Shown: positions 13,057 to 24,681, numbered from the stretch's first letter. The stretch: DNA of 64,000 nt from Enterobacter sp. C2 (GCF_019880405.1 NZ_CP082269.1:2542001-2606000), one strand, 5' to 3'. Program-made: numbers and translations. The notes: generated by a model not told the origin, from the sequence alone.

Positions 13057-13128
13057 CCCGGCTTTACTTATCAACACCCGGACGCAGGCGGCTTTTTGCG
13101 CGCTGCGTCGTTAACGTAAGGTATCCCG

Positions 13129-14862
13129 GTGAATATTCAGGCACTTCTCTCAGAAAAAGTCAGTCAGGCACTGATTGCCGCAGGCGCGCCTGCGGATTGC
13201 GAGCCGCAGGTTCGTCAGTCAGCAAAAGTACAGTTTGGTGACTACCAGGCCAATGGCGTCATGGCGGTTGCGAAAAAACTGGGCATGCCCCCGCGACAAG
13301 TTGCTGAGCAGGTCCTGACTCACCTTGACCTCAACGGCATTGCCAGCAAGGTCGAGATCGCCGGGCCGGGCTTTATCAATATCTTCCTCGATCCGGCGTT
13401 TCTGGCCGAGCACGTCAACCAGGCGCTGGCCTCCGATCGCCTGGGCCTCTCCCGCCCGGAGCCGCAGACCATCGTGGTGGACTACTCTGCCCCGAACGTA
13501 GCCAAAGAGATGCACGTCGGCCATCTGCGCTCGACCATCATCGGCGACGCCTCCGTGCGTACCCTGGAGCTGCTGGGTCATAAGGTGATCCGCGCCAACC
13601 ACGTTGGCGACTGGGGCACCCAGTTTGGTATGCTGATTGCGTTCCTGGAGCTTAAGCAGCAGGAGAACGCAGGCGAGATGGCGCTGGCGGACCTCGAAGC
13701 GTTCTATCGTGAAGCAAAAAAACACTACGACGAAGATGCCGCTTTTGCCGAGCGCGCCCGTGGCTACGTGGTGAAATTACAGGGCGGGGACGAGTACTGC
13801 CGTCAGATGTGGCGCAAGCTGGTGGATATCACCATGGCGCAGAACCAGACCAACTATGATCGTCTGAACGTGACCCTCACCAGCAAGGACGTGATGGGCG
13901 AAAGCCTCTACAACCCGATGCTGCCGGGTATCGTGGCCGACCTGAAAGCCAAAGGGCTGGCGGTTGAGAGCGAAGGCGCGACCGTGGTCTTCCTCGACGA
14001 GTACAAAAACAAAGAGGGTGAGCCGATGGGCGTCATCATCCAGAAAAAGGATGGCGGCTACCTCTACACCACAACCGATATCGCCTGCGCCAAGTACCGC
14101 TTTGAGACCCTGCACGCCGATCGTGTGCTCTACTATATCGACTCCCGTCAGCACCAGCACCTGATGCAGGCGTGGACCATCGTGCGTAAAGCGGGCTACG
14201 TGCCAGAGAGCGTGCCGCTGGAGCACCACATGTTCGGCATGATGCTGGGCAAAGACGGCAAGCCGTTCAAAACCCGCGCTGGCGGTACCGTGAAGCTCGC
14301 CGATCTGCTGGACGAGGCGCTGGAGCGCGCCCGCCGTCTGGTGGCCGAGAAGAACCCGGATATGCCTGCCGACGAGCTGGAAAAGCTGGCTAACGCGGTG
14401 GGCATCGGCGCGGTAAAGTATGCGGATCTCTCTAAAAACCGTACCACCGACTACATCTTCGACTGGGATAACATGCTGGCCTTTGAGGGCAATACTGCGC
14501 CGTACATGCAGTATGCTTACACCCGCGTGCTCTCCGTTTTCCGTAAAGCAGAGATCGACGAGAGCGTGCTGGCAAGTGCTAACGTGGTGATTACTGAAGA
14601 TCGCGAAGCCCAGCTGGCGGCGCGCCTGCTGCAGTTTGAAGAGACGCTGAACGTAGTCGCTCGTGAAGGTACGCCGCACGTGATGTGCAGCTACCTCTAC
14701 GATCTGGCTGGCCTGTTCTCTGGTTTCTACGAGCACTGCCCGATCCTGACCGCCGAAAGCGACGAGACGCGCCTGAGCCGCCTGAAGCTCGCACAGCTTA
14801 CCGCCAAAACGCTGAAGACGGGTCTGGATACTCTTGGGATCCAAACCGTCGAACGGATGTAA
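13129..14862 (+). CDS. argS: Arginyl-tRNA synthetase
   Basis: This 577-aa class Ia synthetase has the E. coli length. It has the N-terminal Arg-S additional domain, the HIGH-type motif HVGH in [16 protein letters not shown] (~residues 122–137), and [10 protein letters not shown] in place of a canonical KMSKS, which is normal for bacterial ArgRS. The C-terminal DALR anticodon-binding domain ends QTVERM. The GTG start is preceded by TAAGG. A bidirectional terminator follows. Confidence 0.97.
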   Translation: MNIQALLSEKVSQALIAAGAPADCEPQVRQSAKVQFGDYQANGVMAVAKKLGMPPRQVAEQVLTHLDLNGIASKVEIAGPGFINIFLDPAFLAEHVNQALASDRLGLSRPEPQTIVVDYSAPNVAKEMHVGHLRSTIIGDASVRTLELLGHKVIRANHVGDWGTQFGMLIAFLELKQQENAGEMALADLEAFYREAKKHYDEDAAFAERARGYVVKLQGGDEYCRQMWRKLVDITMAQNQTNYDRLNVTLTSKDVMGESLYNPMLPGIVADLKAKGLAVESEGATVVFLDEYKNKEGEPMGVIIQKKDGGYLYTTTDIACAKYRFETLHADRVLYYIDSRQHQHLMQAWTIVRKAGYVPESVPLEHHMFGMMLGKDGKPFKTRAGGTVKLADLLDEALERARRLVAEKNPDMPADELEKLANAVGIGAVKYADLSKNRTTDYIFDWDNMLAFEGNTAPYMQYAYTRVLSVFRKAEIDESVLASANVVITEDREAQLAARLLQFEETLNVVAREGTPHVMCSYLYDLAGLFSGFYEHCPILTAESDETRLSRLKLAQLTAKTLKTGLDTLGIQTVERM

Positions 14863-14872
14863 CAGTCGATGT

Positions 14873-14901
14873 AAAAAAACCCGGCCAACGCCGGGTTTTT
14901 T
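14873..14901. terminator. Bidirectional terminator between argS and rhiN
   Basis: The CCCGGC/GCCGGG stem (14880–14885 and 14890–14895) with a CAAC loop is flanked by seven A upstream and six T downstream. It can end both argS and the convergent rhiN transcript. Confidence 0.85.
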
Positions 14902-14905
14902 ATTA

Positions 14906-16045
14906 TCAGAAGTATTTCCGCAGATACTCGGTCAGGCAGAGTATCGCCATCGCCTGGCCATAGGGCATGGAGGTGAGCGGAATATTGCGGTAGAAATCCA
15001 GGTTCGATCCCATTCCGGTACCGAAGGAGGTTTGCAACAGCTCCCCTTCCGGCGAAATGTTATTCACAATTCCCTTAATCGCTTTATCCGCGACCTCAGC
15101 ATACTCTGGCCCGACGTAGCGCTTGCGCACCGCTTTCAAAATACCGTAGGCGAACCCGGCGGTGGCCGACGCCTCAAGGTAGGAGTGCGGATCGTCCAGC
15201 AGGGTATGCCACAGGCCGCTGTCGTCCTGGCACGTCGCCAGGGCGGCGATCTGCGCATTCAGCACCTGCACCAGGTAGCGGCGTACGGCGTTGTTTTCTG
15301 GCAGATCCACCAGCTCGAGAAAGTCCGGGATCACAATGGTCAGCCAGCTGTTGCCTCGCGCCCAGCGCGCCTGCGCAAAGTTGTGGTTACCCTCGTAGCT
15401 CCAGCCGTGGAACCAGAGTCCGGTCTGACGATCCATCAGGTTCTGCACGTGCAGCAGGAACTGATACACCGCCTCTTCAACATACTCCGGGCGGTTAAGC
15501 AGCTTGCCGATCTTCGCCAGCGGCAGCACGGTCATCATCAGCGTATCGTCCCACATCTGCTGGTGGTTCTCTTCCGCCAGCGTGATGTGCTGCATTCCGC
15601 CATGCTCGGTGCGCGGCATCTCGTTCATCGCCCACTCGGCCCAGCTCTCAAGCCACGGCAGGTAAGACGGATTGCGGGTCTCCTCATAGCGATAGGCCAG
15701 GGTCAAAAACGGTGCCATGGTGTTGACGTTTTTAGTGGTAGCCCCTTCAGCAAAGCGATCTGCGAACCAGCTATCAATGATCTCCCGCATCGTCTCATCG
15801 CCGGTCTGGCGATAGTATTGATACATGCCGTACAGTCCCACGCCGTGCGTCCACTCCCAGCCCGCCCAGCCTTTGGTATCAATGACACGCCCGTCGTCTA
15901 GTCGCAGTAAAAACTCACCGGATGCATCCTGAATATTGACCAGATTATGGGTCACCTTCTGGATCAGTGCCTTCAGCTCGTCCCGGGCAATAAAGCGCGT
16001 CGGCTGACAGAGTAAAGGGCTATGTTTGACAGGGTAAACAATCAT
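14906..16045 (-). CDS. rhiN: RhiN-type unsaturated rhamnogalacturonyl hydrolase (GH105)
   Basis: This 379-aa protein of glycoside hydrolase family 105 (YteR/YesR/RhiN type) has an alpha/alpha-barrel. WDDTLMM (W165–D167) carries the catalytic Asp, and substrate-site motifs are WTHGVGLYGM and WARGNSW. The family removes the terminal unsaturated galacturonate from rhamnogalacturonan-lyase products. No signal peptide is seen, so it acts in the cytoplasm after import. It directly follows the transporter stop, matching the rhiTN operon of Dickeya. The symbol rests on family and gene order. Confidence 0.85.
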   Translation of the reverse strand: MIVYPVKHSPLLCQPTRFIARDELKALIQKVTHNLVNIQDASGEFLLRLDDGRVIDTKGWAGWEWTHGVGLYGMYQYYRQTGDETMREIIDSWFADRFAEGATTKNVNTMAPFLTLAYRYEETRNPSYLPWLESWAEWAMNEMPRTEHGGMQHITLAEENHQQMWDDTLMMTVLPLAKIGKLLNRPEYVEEAVYQFLLHVQNLMDRQTGLWFHGWSYEGNHNFAQARWARGNSWLTIVIPDFLELVDLPENNAVRRYLVQVLNAQIAALATCQDDSGLWHTLLDDPHSYLEASATAGFAYGILKAVRKRYVGPEYAEVADKAIKGIVNNISPEGELLQTSFGTGMGSNLDFYRNIPLTSMPYGQAMAILCLTEYLRKYF

Positions 16046-17632
16046 TTACTTAACCTCTTGCGTATTGAATTCATGGCCGGGGCGATCTTTCAGCGACGGC
16101 GCGGCAGGCTTGTTACGATTCAGATAGCCAATATTGTTATTGCCCCACAGCGACTCGTAAGGCATGCCCGCCAGCATCTCAACGGTGGCCCGCGCCTGCG
16201 GCGTCACGGTCTCTGGCATGGCGCGGCCAGACTGGCGCATTTTGGCCGTCTCTTCCCGCAGCACGCTGTGGGTTTTCAGGTTCAGCTTAAAGCGCAGCGA
16301 CACCAGGAAGCCGCAGATCAGCACCGCCACCGTACCGAAGCAGAGGATCATCAGAATGGTGTGGCTGACCGACTCCGGCTGCGTTTTCTGACCGGAGACG
16401 AAGCCGGAGGCCTGCATGACGATCCCCACCAGCATCACCGCCCCGGCCTGGGAGGCTTTACGGGTCAGGGTCATGATGCCAGCGAAGATCCCTTCCCGGC
16501 GCTGGCCGGTGATCACCTCATCCACGTCGGAGATGTAGGTGTAGGTGTTCCACGGCACGTAGTTGATGCCCCCGCGTCCGAGACCGGCGACGGCGGAAAC
16601 CAGCAGCAGCAGGGAGTAGATATCGCTCAGCCCCGCGTAGTAGAGCACGGCGTAGGAGATGGAGCTGAGTCCGAATAGCGTCACCACCATCCGATAGGAC
16701 GGCGCGGGTCCAAAGCGGATGCAGAGCGGGATCATGGCGATGACCGCAATGAACTGGAAGATAGCCATGGTGCCGAGCAGGTTAGAGGCCAGCGACGCCT
16801 CCTGCATCAGGACGAATACGACATAGTAGGTAAAGACGGCGTTGAAGACGTCCTGGGCAATATAGCCCCCGAGGTACATGCCCAGATGCTGACGGAAAAT
16901 CTTGATGCGCAGGGTTGAGCTAAGCTCGGTAAACAGGCGGGTCATGCTTTGACGGAACGTCAGGTGTTTCTTCTCCTCTTCGGCACGCAGGGCGGCTTCG
17001 GTCCACTCTTCACGCGGACGCTCCCAGGTGAAGAACCAGACAAAGGTCAGCATCAGGGCACAGAGCACCGAGAAGACCAGGCTGGCATAGAAGAAGGAGA
17101 CCGGGTTGTCTTTACCAAAGTGGGTCAGCAGGATCCCCGGCAGGAACGAGGCGAGGATCGCCGACATCTGCGCCATGCCGATACGTGCCCCAGAGAACTT
17201 GGTCTTCTGTTTGAAGTCGTCGGTCATCTCCGGTACCAGGGTCTCATACGGGACGAGGATCATGGTGTAGACGATATCGAACAGCAGATAGGTGAGCAGG
17301 TAGTACCAGAAGCCCATGTCGCCAACCCACATGATGGAGTAGCTAAAGACGCACGGGATACCGAGCATGATAAAGAATTTACGGCGGCCAAAGCGTTTGC
17401 CCAGCCAGGTCGAACCGAAGTTATCGGTTAAAAAGCCCATTAGCGGGCTGACGACCGCATCCAGCACCCTTGCGGTGGCAAAGATGAAGGTGGCCTCGAT
17501 AGGCGTTAAACCACAAAACGTTGTGTAGAAATAGAGGAGCCACGCAGCGGTCAACGCTGTCGTCCCGGCCCCCAAAAAGTCACCGGATCCGTAGGCGAGA
17601 TAGTTCGCCAGTCCAATTTTACGTGTTTTCAT
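16046..17632 (-). CDS. rhiT: RhiT-type rhamnogalacturonide transporter (GPH/MelB family)
   Basis: This 528-aa inner-membrane sugar:cation symporter has about 12 hydrophobic segments and GPH-family motifs near the start (YGSGDFLGAGTTAL, RVLDAVVSPLMGFLTDNF, RRKFFIMLG). Pairing with a GH105 hydrolase identifies it as the importer of rhamnogalacturonan oligomers (RhiT in Dickeya). The ATG at 17632 is preferred; a TTG at 17641 abuts the AAGGG ribosome site and is unlikely. A KdgR-like operator lies about 140 bases upstream. E. coli has yecT rather than this operon between argS and flhE. Confidence 0.82.
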   Translation of the reverse strand: MKTRKIGLANYLAYGSGDFLGAGTTALTAAWLLYFYTTFCGLTPIEATFIFATARVLDAVVSPLMGFLTDNFGSTWLGKRFGRRKFFIMLGIPCVFSYSIMWVGDMGFWYYLLTYLLFDIVYTMILVPYETLVPEMTDDFKQKTKFSGARIGMAQMSAILASFLPGILLTHFGKDNPVSFFYASLVFSVLCALMLTFVWFFTWERPREEWTEAALRAEEEKKHLTFRQSMTRLFTELSSTLRIKIFRQHLGMYLGGYIAQDVFNAVFTYYVVFVLMQEASLASNLLGTMAIFQFIAVIAMIPLCIRFGPAPSYRMVVTLFGLSSISYAVLYYAGLSDIYSLLLLVSAVAGLGRGGINYVPWNTYTYISDVDEVITGQRREGIFAGIMTLTRKASQAGAVMLVGIVMQASGFVSGQKTQPESVSHTILMILCFGTVAVLICGFLVSLRFKLNLKTHSVLREETAKMRQSGRAMPETVTPQARATVEMLAGMPYESLWGNNNIGYLNRNKPAAPSLKDRPGHEFNTQEVK

Positions 17633-17771
17633 TGCCGCCAACCCTTTTTGTTTTGGGAGTACTTACACGGCTAAAGTAAGAGGATGCGTTCAGATAAACC
17701 TTTCTGTTTCTGCCACAACGCTGACGCGGTTGGCAAAAATACAAAGAGTCTCACTACGTGTGTCACTGATT

Positions 17772-17790
17772 TATAAAACAGTGTTTCTTC
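17772..17790. promoter_or_regulatory. KdgR-like operator upstream of rhiT
   Basis: TATAAAACAGTGTTTCTTC matches 16 of 19 positions of the KdgR consensus AATRAAAYRNYRTTTYATT as I remember it. KdgR represses pectin and rhamnogalacturonan catabolism genes in enterobacteria until ketodeoxygluconate appears, so control of rhiTN by it would be expected. Confidence 0.65.
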
Positions 17791-17808
17791 TGCATCAAAA
17801 GGCGGGGT

Positions 17809-17860
17809 CAAAAATTGAGAGCCAGCCATCATAATCCCGCTGAAAACGGTGATGACTGGC
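17809..17860 (-). terminator. Probable terminator of flhBAE
   Basis: GCCAGCCATCA (17821–17831) and TGATGACTGGC (17850–17860) form an 11-pair stem with one mismatch. On the minus strand TCTCAATTTTT follows. It lies 15 bases beyond the flhE stop and before the rhiT promoter region. Confidence 0.55.
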
Positions 17861-17874
17861 GAAGAATGAAGCGC

Positions 17875-18270
17875 TTAGCGGTAGTTTACGATGACCTCAT
17901 TGCGGCTAACCTTCAGGGCTGGCAGCAGACGTCCGCCGCCGGGCACTTCCCAAATAAAGCGCAGCGGCTCAGCAGCCGGAATGCCGTTGAAGGCGTGGGT
18001 CGTGCCGCTCTCTCCGTCCAGCTCTGTGCAGCGGATCTGCGAGCAGAGACGCACCCGCAGCCCGGCCGGGGTTGGGCCATTAAGCGCGTAGCGCCACGCC
18101 ACCAGCGTCATCAGCCCGGAGACGGGCTGAGAGGAGGCCAGCGGTCGGGACGACATCGACTCTCCCCGATGGTTAAGGGTGATGCCGATGCTGCTCGCCT
18201 GCCATGCCCCCTCACCTGCCGCGTGGGCCAGCAGCGGCAGCGCCAGCAGAAGACCTAATACTCTACGCAC
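17875..18270 (-). CDS. flhE: FlhE, flagellar periplasmic protein
   Basis: This 131-aa protein has a Sec signal peptide (MRRVLGLLLALPLLAHAAGE; cleavage near HAA) and two cysteines (LCSQIRC) in the mature part. FlhE is the third gene of flhBAE; in Salmonella and E. coli it is periplasmic and prevents proton leak through the flagellar export gate. The gene abuts the flhA stop. Confidence 0.92.
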   Translation of the reverse strand: MRRVLGLLLALPLLAHAAGEGAWQASSIGITLNHRGESMSSRPLASSQPVSGLMTLVAWRYALNGPTPAGLRVRLCSQIRCTELDGESGTTHAFNGIPAAEPLRFIWEVPGGGRLLPALKVSRNEVIVNYR

Positions 18271-20348
18271 TATTTACCTCCAATGGTGGCGGTCATGCGG
18301 ATATTGCGGTTATCCGACAGCTCCATATTGGAGAGCACTACCAGCTGGGTCAGGCTGCGACGCAGGAAGCGCGACAGCAGCGGACGCAGGGCGTGGTTCA
18401 CCAGCAGCACCGGCGGCGCGCCAAGCATCTCCTGACGGGCCAGCGCCTCCTGAGTCTGGGCCAGCAGGCGATCCGCCAGGCCAGGCTCCAGGCCACCACC
18501 ACCCTGCAACGCCTGCAGCAGCAGACGCTCAAGCGGCGTATCCAGACCGATCACCTGCACTTCACCGGTGCCCGGGAACCACTGCTGGGTGATCGCCCGG
18601 CCCAGCGCCACGCGAACTACTGCGGTCAGCTCGTGCGGATCGCTCTGGATCGGCGCATGTTCGGCCAGGGTCTCCAGAATGGTACGCATATCGCGAATCG
18701 GTACTTTTTCATCGAGCAGGTTCTGCAGCACTTTGTGCAGGGTGGTGAGCGTAACCACGCCCGGAACCAGATCTTCGGTGAGCTTCGGCATCTCCTGGCT
18801 CACGCGATCCAGCAGCTGCTGCGCCTCCTGGCGGCCAAACAGCTCGGCAGAGAACTGACCGATCAGGTGGTTAAGATGGGTCGCCACCACGGTGCTGGCC
18901 TCTACCACGGTATAGCCCTGGATCTGCGCCTGCTCTTTCAGGGCGCTTTCGATCCAGATCGCCGCCAGACCAAAGGCCGGATCCACCGTCTGCTCGCCGG
19001 GCAGCGTTCCCGCCGCCGTGCCGGGGTTGATCGCCAGCCAGCGACCCGGATAGGCCTCACCGCTGCCGATCTCCACGCCCTTCATCAGAATACGGTAGCG
19101 CGCCGGAGGCAGATCCATATTGTCACGGATGTGCACCACCGGCGGCAGGAAGCCCATATCCTGGGCAAATTTCTTACGGATGCTGCGGATACGTCCGAGC
19201 AGCTCGCCGTCCTGCTGGAAATCCACCATTGGGATCAGGCGGTAACCCACCTCCATGCCAAGGGAGTCCTCCAGCTGCACATCGTTCCAGGTCGCTTCAA
19301 CCGCCTGGTTGTTCTCCGGCATCTTGATCGGTGCGGCCTCAACCGGGGCTTTCTGTTCACGCCCGCGCAGCCACCAGGCAAGGCCCAGCAGTCCGGCGGT
19401 AAAGAGCAGAAAGACAAAGTTTGGCATGCCCGGCACCAGGCCCAGCAGGCCCAGTACGGCGGCGCTCAGCAGCATCACGCGCGGGTTGCTAAACAGCTGA
19501 CCCACCATCTGCTGGCCCACGTCCTGATCGGTTGCCACGCGAGTCACGATCACACCCGCTGCGGTGGAGATCACCAGGGCCGGGATCTGGGCAACCAGCC
19601 CGTCACCGATGGTCAGCAGGGTATAGCTCTCCGCCGCGTGGCCCATGTCCATGCCGTGCTGCAGAACGCCTACCAGCAGGCCACCGATAACGTTAATCAC
19701 CATGATCAGGATGCCCGCGACGGCATCGCCGCGCACGAACTTACTTGCACCGTCCATGGAGCCGTAGAAGTCGGCCTCCTGGGTCACTTCCGAACGGCGT
19801 TTTTTCGCCTCCTCTTCACCGATAATCCCGGCGTTGAGGTCGGCATCAATCGCCATCTGCTTGCCCGGCATCCCGTCGAGGACAAAGCGCGCGCCTACTT
19901 CTGCGATACGCCCCGCACCCTTGGTAATAACCATAAAGTTGATGATGACGAGGATAACGAACACCACGATACCGATGGCAAAGTTACCGCCCACGAGGAA
20001 GTGGCCGAAGGCTTCAACCACCTTCCCCGCCGCCGCGCCGCCGGTGTGCCCTTCCATCAGGATGATACGCGTGGAGGCGACGTTCAGCGCCAGCCGCAGC
20101 AGGGTGGTAAACAGCAGAATGGTCGGGAACGCGGCGAACTCCAGCGTGCGCTGGGTAAACATCGCCACCAGCAGCACCATGATGGAGAGCGCAATGTTAA
20201 AGGTAAACAGCAGGTCAAGGATGAACGCCGGGAGCGGCAGCACCATCATCGACAGGATAAGCAGAATCAGTATCGGTCCAGCAAGAATCTGCCATTGACC
20301 TGATTTCATGTTGCTGGGCAGACGCAACATCGTCACCAGATTATTCAT
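18270..20348 (-). CDS. flhA: FlhA, flagellar type III export gate protein
   Basis: This 692-aa protein has the E. coli length. The N-terminal half has about eight membrane segments (residues ~25–310) with the conserved FHIPEP-type cytoplasmic loop region (RIAEVGARFVLDGMPGKQMAIDAD). The C-terminal half forms the nonameric ring that docks chaperone–substrate complexes. It works with FlhB, FliPQR and the ATPase complex. It overlaps flhB by 8 bases. Confidence 0.97.
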   Translation of the reverse strand: MNNLVTMLRLPSNMKSGQWQILAGPILILLILSMMVLPLPAFILDLLFTFNIALSIMVLLVAMFTQRTLEFAAFPTILLFTTLLRLALNVASTRIILMEGHTGGAAAGKVVEAFGHFLVGGNFAIGIVVFVILVIINFMVITKGAGRIAEVGARFVLDGMPGKQMAIDADLNAGIIGEEEAKKRRSEVTQEADFYGSMDGASKFVRGDAVAGILIMVINVIGGLLVGVLQHGMDMGHAAESYTLLTIGDGLVAQIPALVISTAAGVIVTRVATDQDVGQQMVGQLFSNPRVMLLSAAVLGLLGLVPGMPNFVFLLFTAGLLGLAWWLRGREQKAPVEAAPIKMPENNQAVEATWNDVQLEDSLGMEVGYRLIPMVDFQQDGELLGRIRSIRKKFAQDMGFLPPVVHIRDNMDLPPARYRILMKGVEIGSGEAYPGRWLAINPGTAAGTLPGEQTVDPAFGLAAIWIESALKEQAQIQGYTVVEASTVVATHLNHLIGQFSAELFGRQEAQQLLDRVSQEMPKLTEDLVPGVVTLTTLHKVLQNLLDEKVPIRDMRTILETLAEHAPIQSDPHELTAVVRVALGRAITQQWFPGTGEVQVIGLDTPLERLLLQALQGGGGLEPGLADRLLAQTQEALARQEMLGAPPVLLVNHALRPLLSRFLRRSLTQLVVLSNMELSDNRNIRMTATIGGK

Positions 20349-21495
20349 CAGTGTCCTTCTCGTCGTTCATAAAATCCAGTGCTTCAGGCACCGGAAGATT
20401 GGCGGGTTTCACCGGCGCTTGCCCACCAGCGAGCTTCCAGCGTTTGAGCTGCCATACCCAGGCCAAAACTTCGGCTACCGCCGCGTAGAGCTGGCCGGGG
20501 ATCTGCTGGCCGACATCGGCGTGGCGGTAGAGCGCACGCGCCAGCGGCGGCGCTTCCAGCAGTGGAATACGGTTTTCAGCGGCAATCTCTCGAATGCGCA
20601 ACGCCACCAGCCCGGCCCCTTTGGCCAGCACCTTCGGCGCACTCATCTTGTTCTCGTCATACAGCAGCGCCACGGCGTAGTGCGTCGGGTTGGTTACCAC
20701 CACGTTAGCCTTGGGCACGTCCGCCATCATGCGGCGACGTGCGGCGGCGCGCTGCATCTGGCGGATACGCCCTTTCACGTGCGGATCGCCTTCACTCTGC
20801 TTGTGTTCATCGCGGATATCCTGGCGGGACATGCGCAGCTTTTTGATGTGGCTGTAGATCTGCCAAATCACGTCAAAGCCCACCATCGGAATGATGCCCA
20901 GCACCACCAGCAGCACGCAAAGGCCCACCAGGTTGAGGGCGTTGCTCATGGCCGTCAGCGGCGATTCGCTCATCAGGCGCATCATCTCTGGCCACTTATG
21001 GGTCAGGTAGAGGCCTGCCACGCCGCCCATCAGCACGGCTTTCAGTACCGCTTTGACCAGCTCTGCGCCGACCTGGGCGGAGAAGAGGCGCTTCAGGCCG
21101 CTGAGCGGGTTGAGCTTGGAGAACTTGAACTGCAGCGACTTGCCGCTAAACACCAGTCCGCCCAGCAAAATCGGGGCGATCAGCGCCACCAGCACCACGC
21201 CGGTAATGAGCGGCAGCAGCGCAATCATGGCCTCTTTGATCAGCAAAACGGTTTGGCCGAGGATCAGATAGGGATCGTTGACGATACCGTGGTCGAAGCG
21301 GAGGCCAGATGAGAGCAGTCCCGCCAGCCTGCGGGCGAGCGACTCCCCCCCAATCCAGATCACACAGATGCCGACCACCAGGATCAGCAGCGATGTAAGC
21401 TCTTTGGAGCGGGGAACCTGCCCCTCCTCACGCGCCTTCTCTAGTCGGTGGGGTGTGGGGGCCTCTGTTTTGTCCTCGTTATCTTCTTCAGCCAC
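20341..21495 (-). CDS. flhB: FlhB, flagellar export switch protein
   Basis: This 384-aa protein has four membrane segments (residues ~30–210) and a cytoplasmic domain with the autocleavage motif NPTH (in VVTNPTHYAVALLY). Cleavage there switches export from rod/hook to filament substrates, sensing FliK. It is the first gene of flhBAE, expected to be a class II FlhDC target. The acidic lysine-rich N-terminus (MAEEDNEDKTEAPTPHR) is typical. Confidence 0.97.
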   Translation of the reverse strand: MAEEDNEDKTEAPTPHRLEKAREEGQVPRSKELTSLLILVVGICVIWIGGESLARRLAGLLSSGLRFDHGIVNDPYLILGQTVLLIKEAMIALLPLITGVVLVALIAPILLGGLVFSGKSLQFKFSKLNPLSGLKRLFSAQVGAELVKAVLKAVLMGGVAGLYLTHKWPEMMRLMSESPLTAMSNALNLVGLCVLLVVLGIIPMVGFDVIWQIYSHIKKLRMSRQDIRDEHKQSEGDPHVKGRIRQMQRAAARRRMMADVPKANVVVTNPTHYAVALLYDENKMSAPKVLAKGAGLVALRIREIAAENRIPLLEAPPLARALYRHADVGQQIPGQLYAAVAEVLAWVWQLKRWKLAGGQAPVKPANLPVPEALDFMNDEKDTDE

Positions 21496-21651
21496 GCTAA
21501 ATACTCGCGATACATTACGTCACGGGTATCATGCCAGAGCCCTGAAGAGACAATGGGACGATAAGCTCGCTTTAACACGGCTTTTTTACTGTTTAGGCGT
21601 TTAGCCCAGGGAGGGTCAGCTGGCAGGTGAGGAACCTGCTAAGCGGAAATT

Positions 21652-21683
21652 CCCGCCTCTCTTTATCAGCAGAGGCGGGTTTT
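21652..21683. terminator. Hairpin terminator after cheZ
   Basis: CCCGCCTCT (21652–21660) pairs perfectly with AGAGGCGGG (21671–21679). It lies immediately beyond the cheZ stop. The T tract is four T on the plus strand and only AATTT on the minus strand. It probably ends the tar-tap-cheRBYZ transcript. Confidence 0.6.
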
Positions 21684-21685
21684 GA

Positions 21686-22336
21686 TCAGAAGCCGAGGCT
21701 GTCCAGCAGGTCGTCGACCTGGTCCTGGCTGGCCACGACACCTGCTTTGGTGGTGTCGAGCTGCGGCCCGTTGAGCAGGCTGTCGTTCTCGCGCTTTGGC
21801 CGCGAGGAGGGCTCTGGCATGTTATCCAGCAGCACCATCAGCAGCTGACGCTCAATCTCCTGGATCACATCCATCATGCGCTTGATCACCTGACCGGTCA
21901 GGTCCTGGAAATCCTGCGCCATCATGATGTCCAGCAGCTGGGCGTTGGTGAAGCTGGTGTGGCCCGGCACGTCGCCAAGATACTGGCGGGTATCCTTGAC
22001 CAGCTCTTTGGCGTCGGTCAGCTCAATCGGGTTCTCAAACCACGCGTCCCAACGTTTGGTCAGCGACTTCGCGCCGCTCTCCATCGCATCCTGATGCGGC
22101 TGCGAGGCTTCTACGCTGTTTAACGCACGCTCGGCGGCCTGGGCCGTCATCTGCACAACGTAGTCCAGACGATCGCGGGCATCGGGGATCGCTTCCGCCG
22201 CTTCGGCAATCGCCTGGTCAAGGCCCAGCTCGCGCAGGCTGTCGCGCAGCATGCGCGTCAGGCTGCCGATACGGGCGATTATGTCTCCGGGCGTGTGCTC
22301 ATCCGAAGGTTTAATTTGCGGTTGCATCATCATCAT
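21686..22336 (-). CDS. cheZ: CheZ, CheY-phosphate phosphatase
   Basis: This protein of about 214–216 aa forms a long helical hairpin. The catalytic region is [16 protein letters not shown] (active-site Gln) and the C-terminal CheY-binding peptide is [14 protein letters not shown]. It removes phosphate from CheY-P to end tumble signals. Four consecutive ATG codons could start it; the third gives the E. coli length (214 aa), and GAGGA lies upstream. It is the last gene of the tar-tap-cheRBYZ operon. Confidence 0.96.
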   Translation of the reverse strand: MMMMQPQIKPSDEHTPGDIIARIGSLTRMLRDSLRELGLDQAIAEAAEAIPDARDRLDYVVQMTAQAAERALNSVEASQPHQDAMESGAKSLTKRWDAWFENPIELTDAKELVKDTRQYLGDVPGHTSFTNAQLLDIMMAQDFQDLTGQVIKRMMDVIQEIERQLLMVLLDNMPEPSSRPKRENDSLLNGPQLDTTKAGVVASQDQVDDLLDSLGF

Positions 22337-22343
22337 CCGGTCC

Positions 22344-23795
<1,452 letters not shown>

Positions 23796-23799
<4 letters not shown>

Positions 23800-24662
23800 G
23801 CTTTATCCTTACTCAGCGCATAAACCGTCTGCCCACGCAGGGTAAACTCGCGCACAAGGTTGCTGAAATTCTCCGAATGCCCAGCGAACATCAGTCCGTC
23901 AGGCTTAAGCATTGGGGCAAAGCGGCGCAAAATGTCCTGCTGCGTCGTTTTATCAAAATAGATCATCACGTTACGACAAAAAATAGCGTCGAACGGGCCC
24001 GGCACGTTGTACTGCTTATCCAGCAGGTTGAGCGGCTGGAAATCGACGAAGTTCGCCAGCTCCTGACGCACCCGCACCAGCCCGGCATGGGGCCCGGTGC
24101 CGCGCATAAAGTAGCGCTGCAGCTGCTGGGGAGAGAGCGTTTTCAGCTCGTCCAGGCGGTAGATGCCGCTGCGGGCTTTCTCCAGCACCTCGGTGTCGAT
24201 ATCGCTGGCGATCACTTTCCAGCGTCCCTGCACCATGCCCAGCGCATCTGCCAGGGTAATGGCAAGCGAGTAAGGCTCTTCGCCGGTCGACGCGGCGGCG
24301 CTCCAGACGCGGTACTCACCGCTGTGCTTGCGGGCGTGATCGGCCAGCACCGGGAAGTGATGAGCTTCACGGAAGAAGGCGGTCAGGTTAGTGGTCAGCG
24401 AGTTGATAAATGCCTGCCACTCGGCGCTGCTCTGGTTCGCCTCCAGCATGCTCAGGTAGCGGCCAAAATCATCCAGCCCCAACGTGCGCAGGCGGCGTAC
24501 CAGCCGGTTGTAGACCATGTCTCGCTTATGGTCAGCCAGCACGATCCCTGCACGCTGGTAAATCAATTGACATATCCGACGAAAATGCGCATCGGACAGC
24601 GCAAGGCGCTGAGGGAACTGCATAGTTAATGACGTTTGCCCGTTGGGCAGTGATGATGTCAT
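23796..24662 (-). CDS. cheR: CheR, receptor methyltransferase
   Basis: This 288-aa SAM-dependent methyltransferase has an N-terminal helical CheR domain and a Rossmann catalytic domain ([27 protein letters not shown]). A beta-subdomain binds the NWETF tail present on Tar but not on Tap. It opposes CheB. It lies 19 bases after tap. Confidence 0.97.
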
Positions 24663-24681
24663 AGCGCCTTCTCAATTACTT

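Noticed and set aside
18204-20303. A 699-codon open frame antisense to flhA
   Set aside because: It is an exact shadow of the strongly conserved flhA, rich in His/Gln/Arg as expected for the complement of GC-rich codons, with no conserved domain or ribosome site. Similar long antisense frames over aspS, yebC, argS, rhiN, cheA and otsA were dismissed for the same reason.
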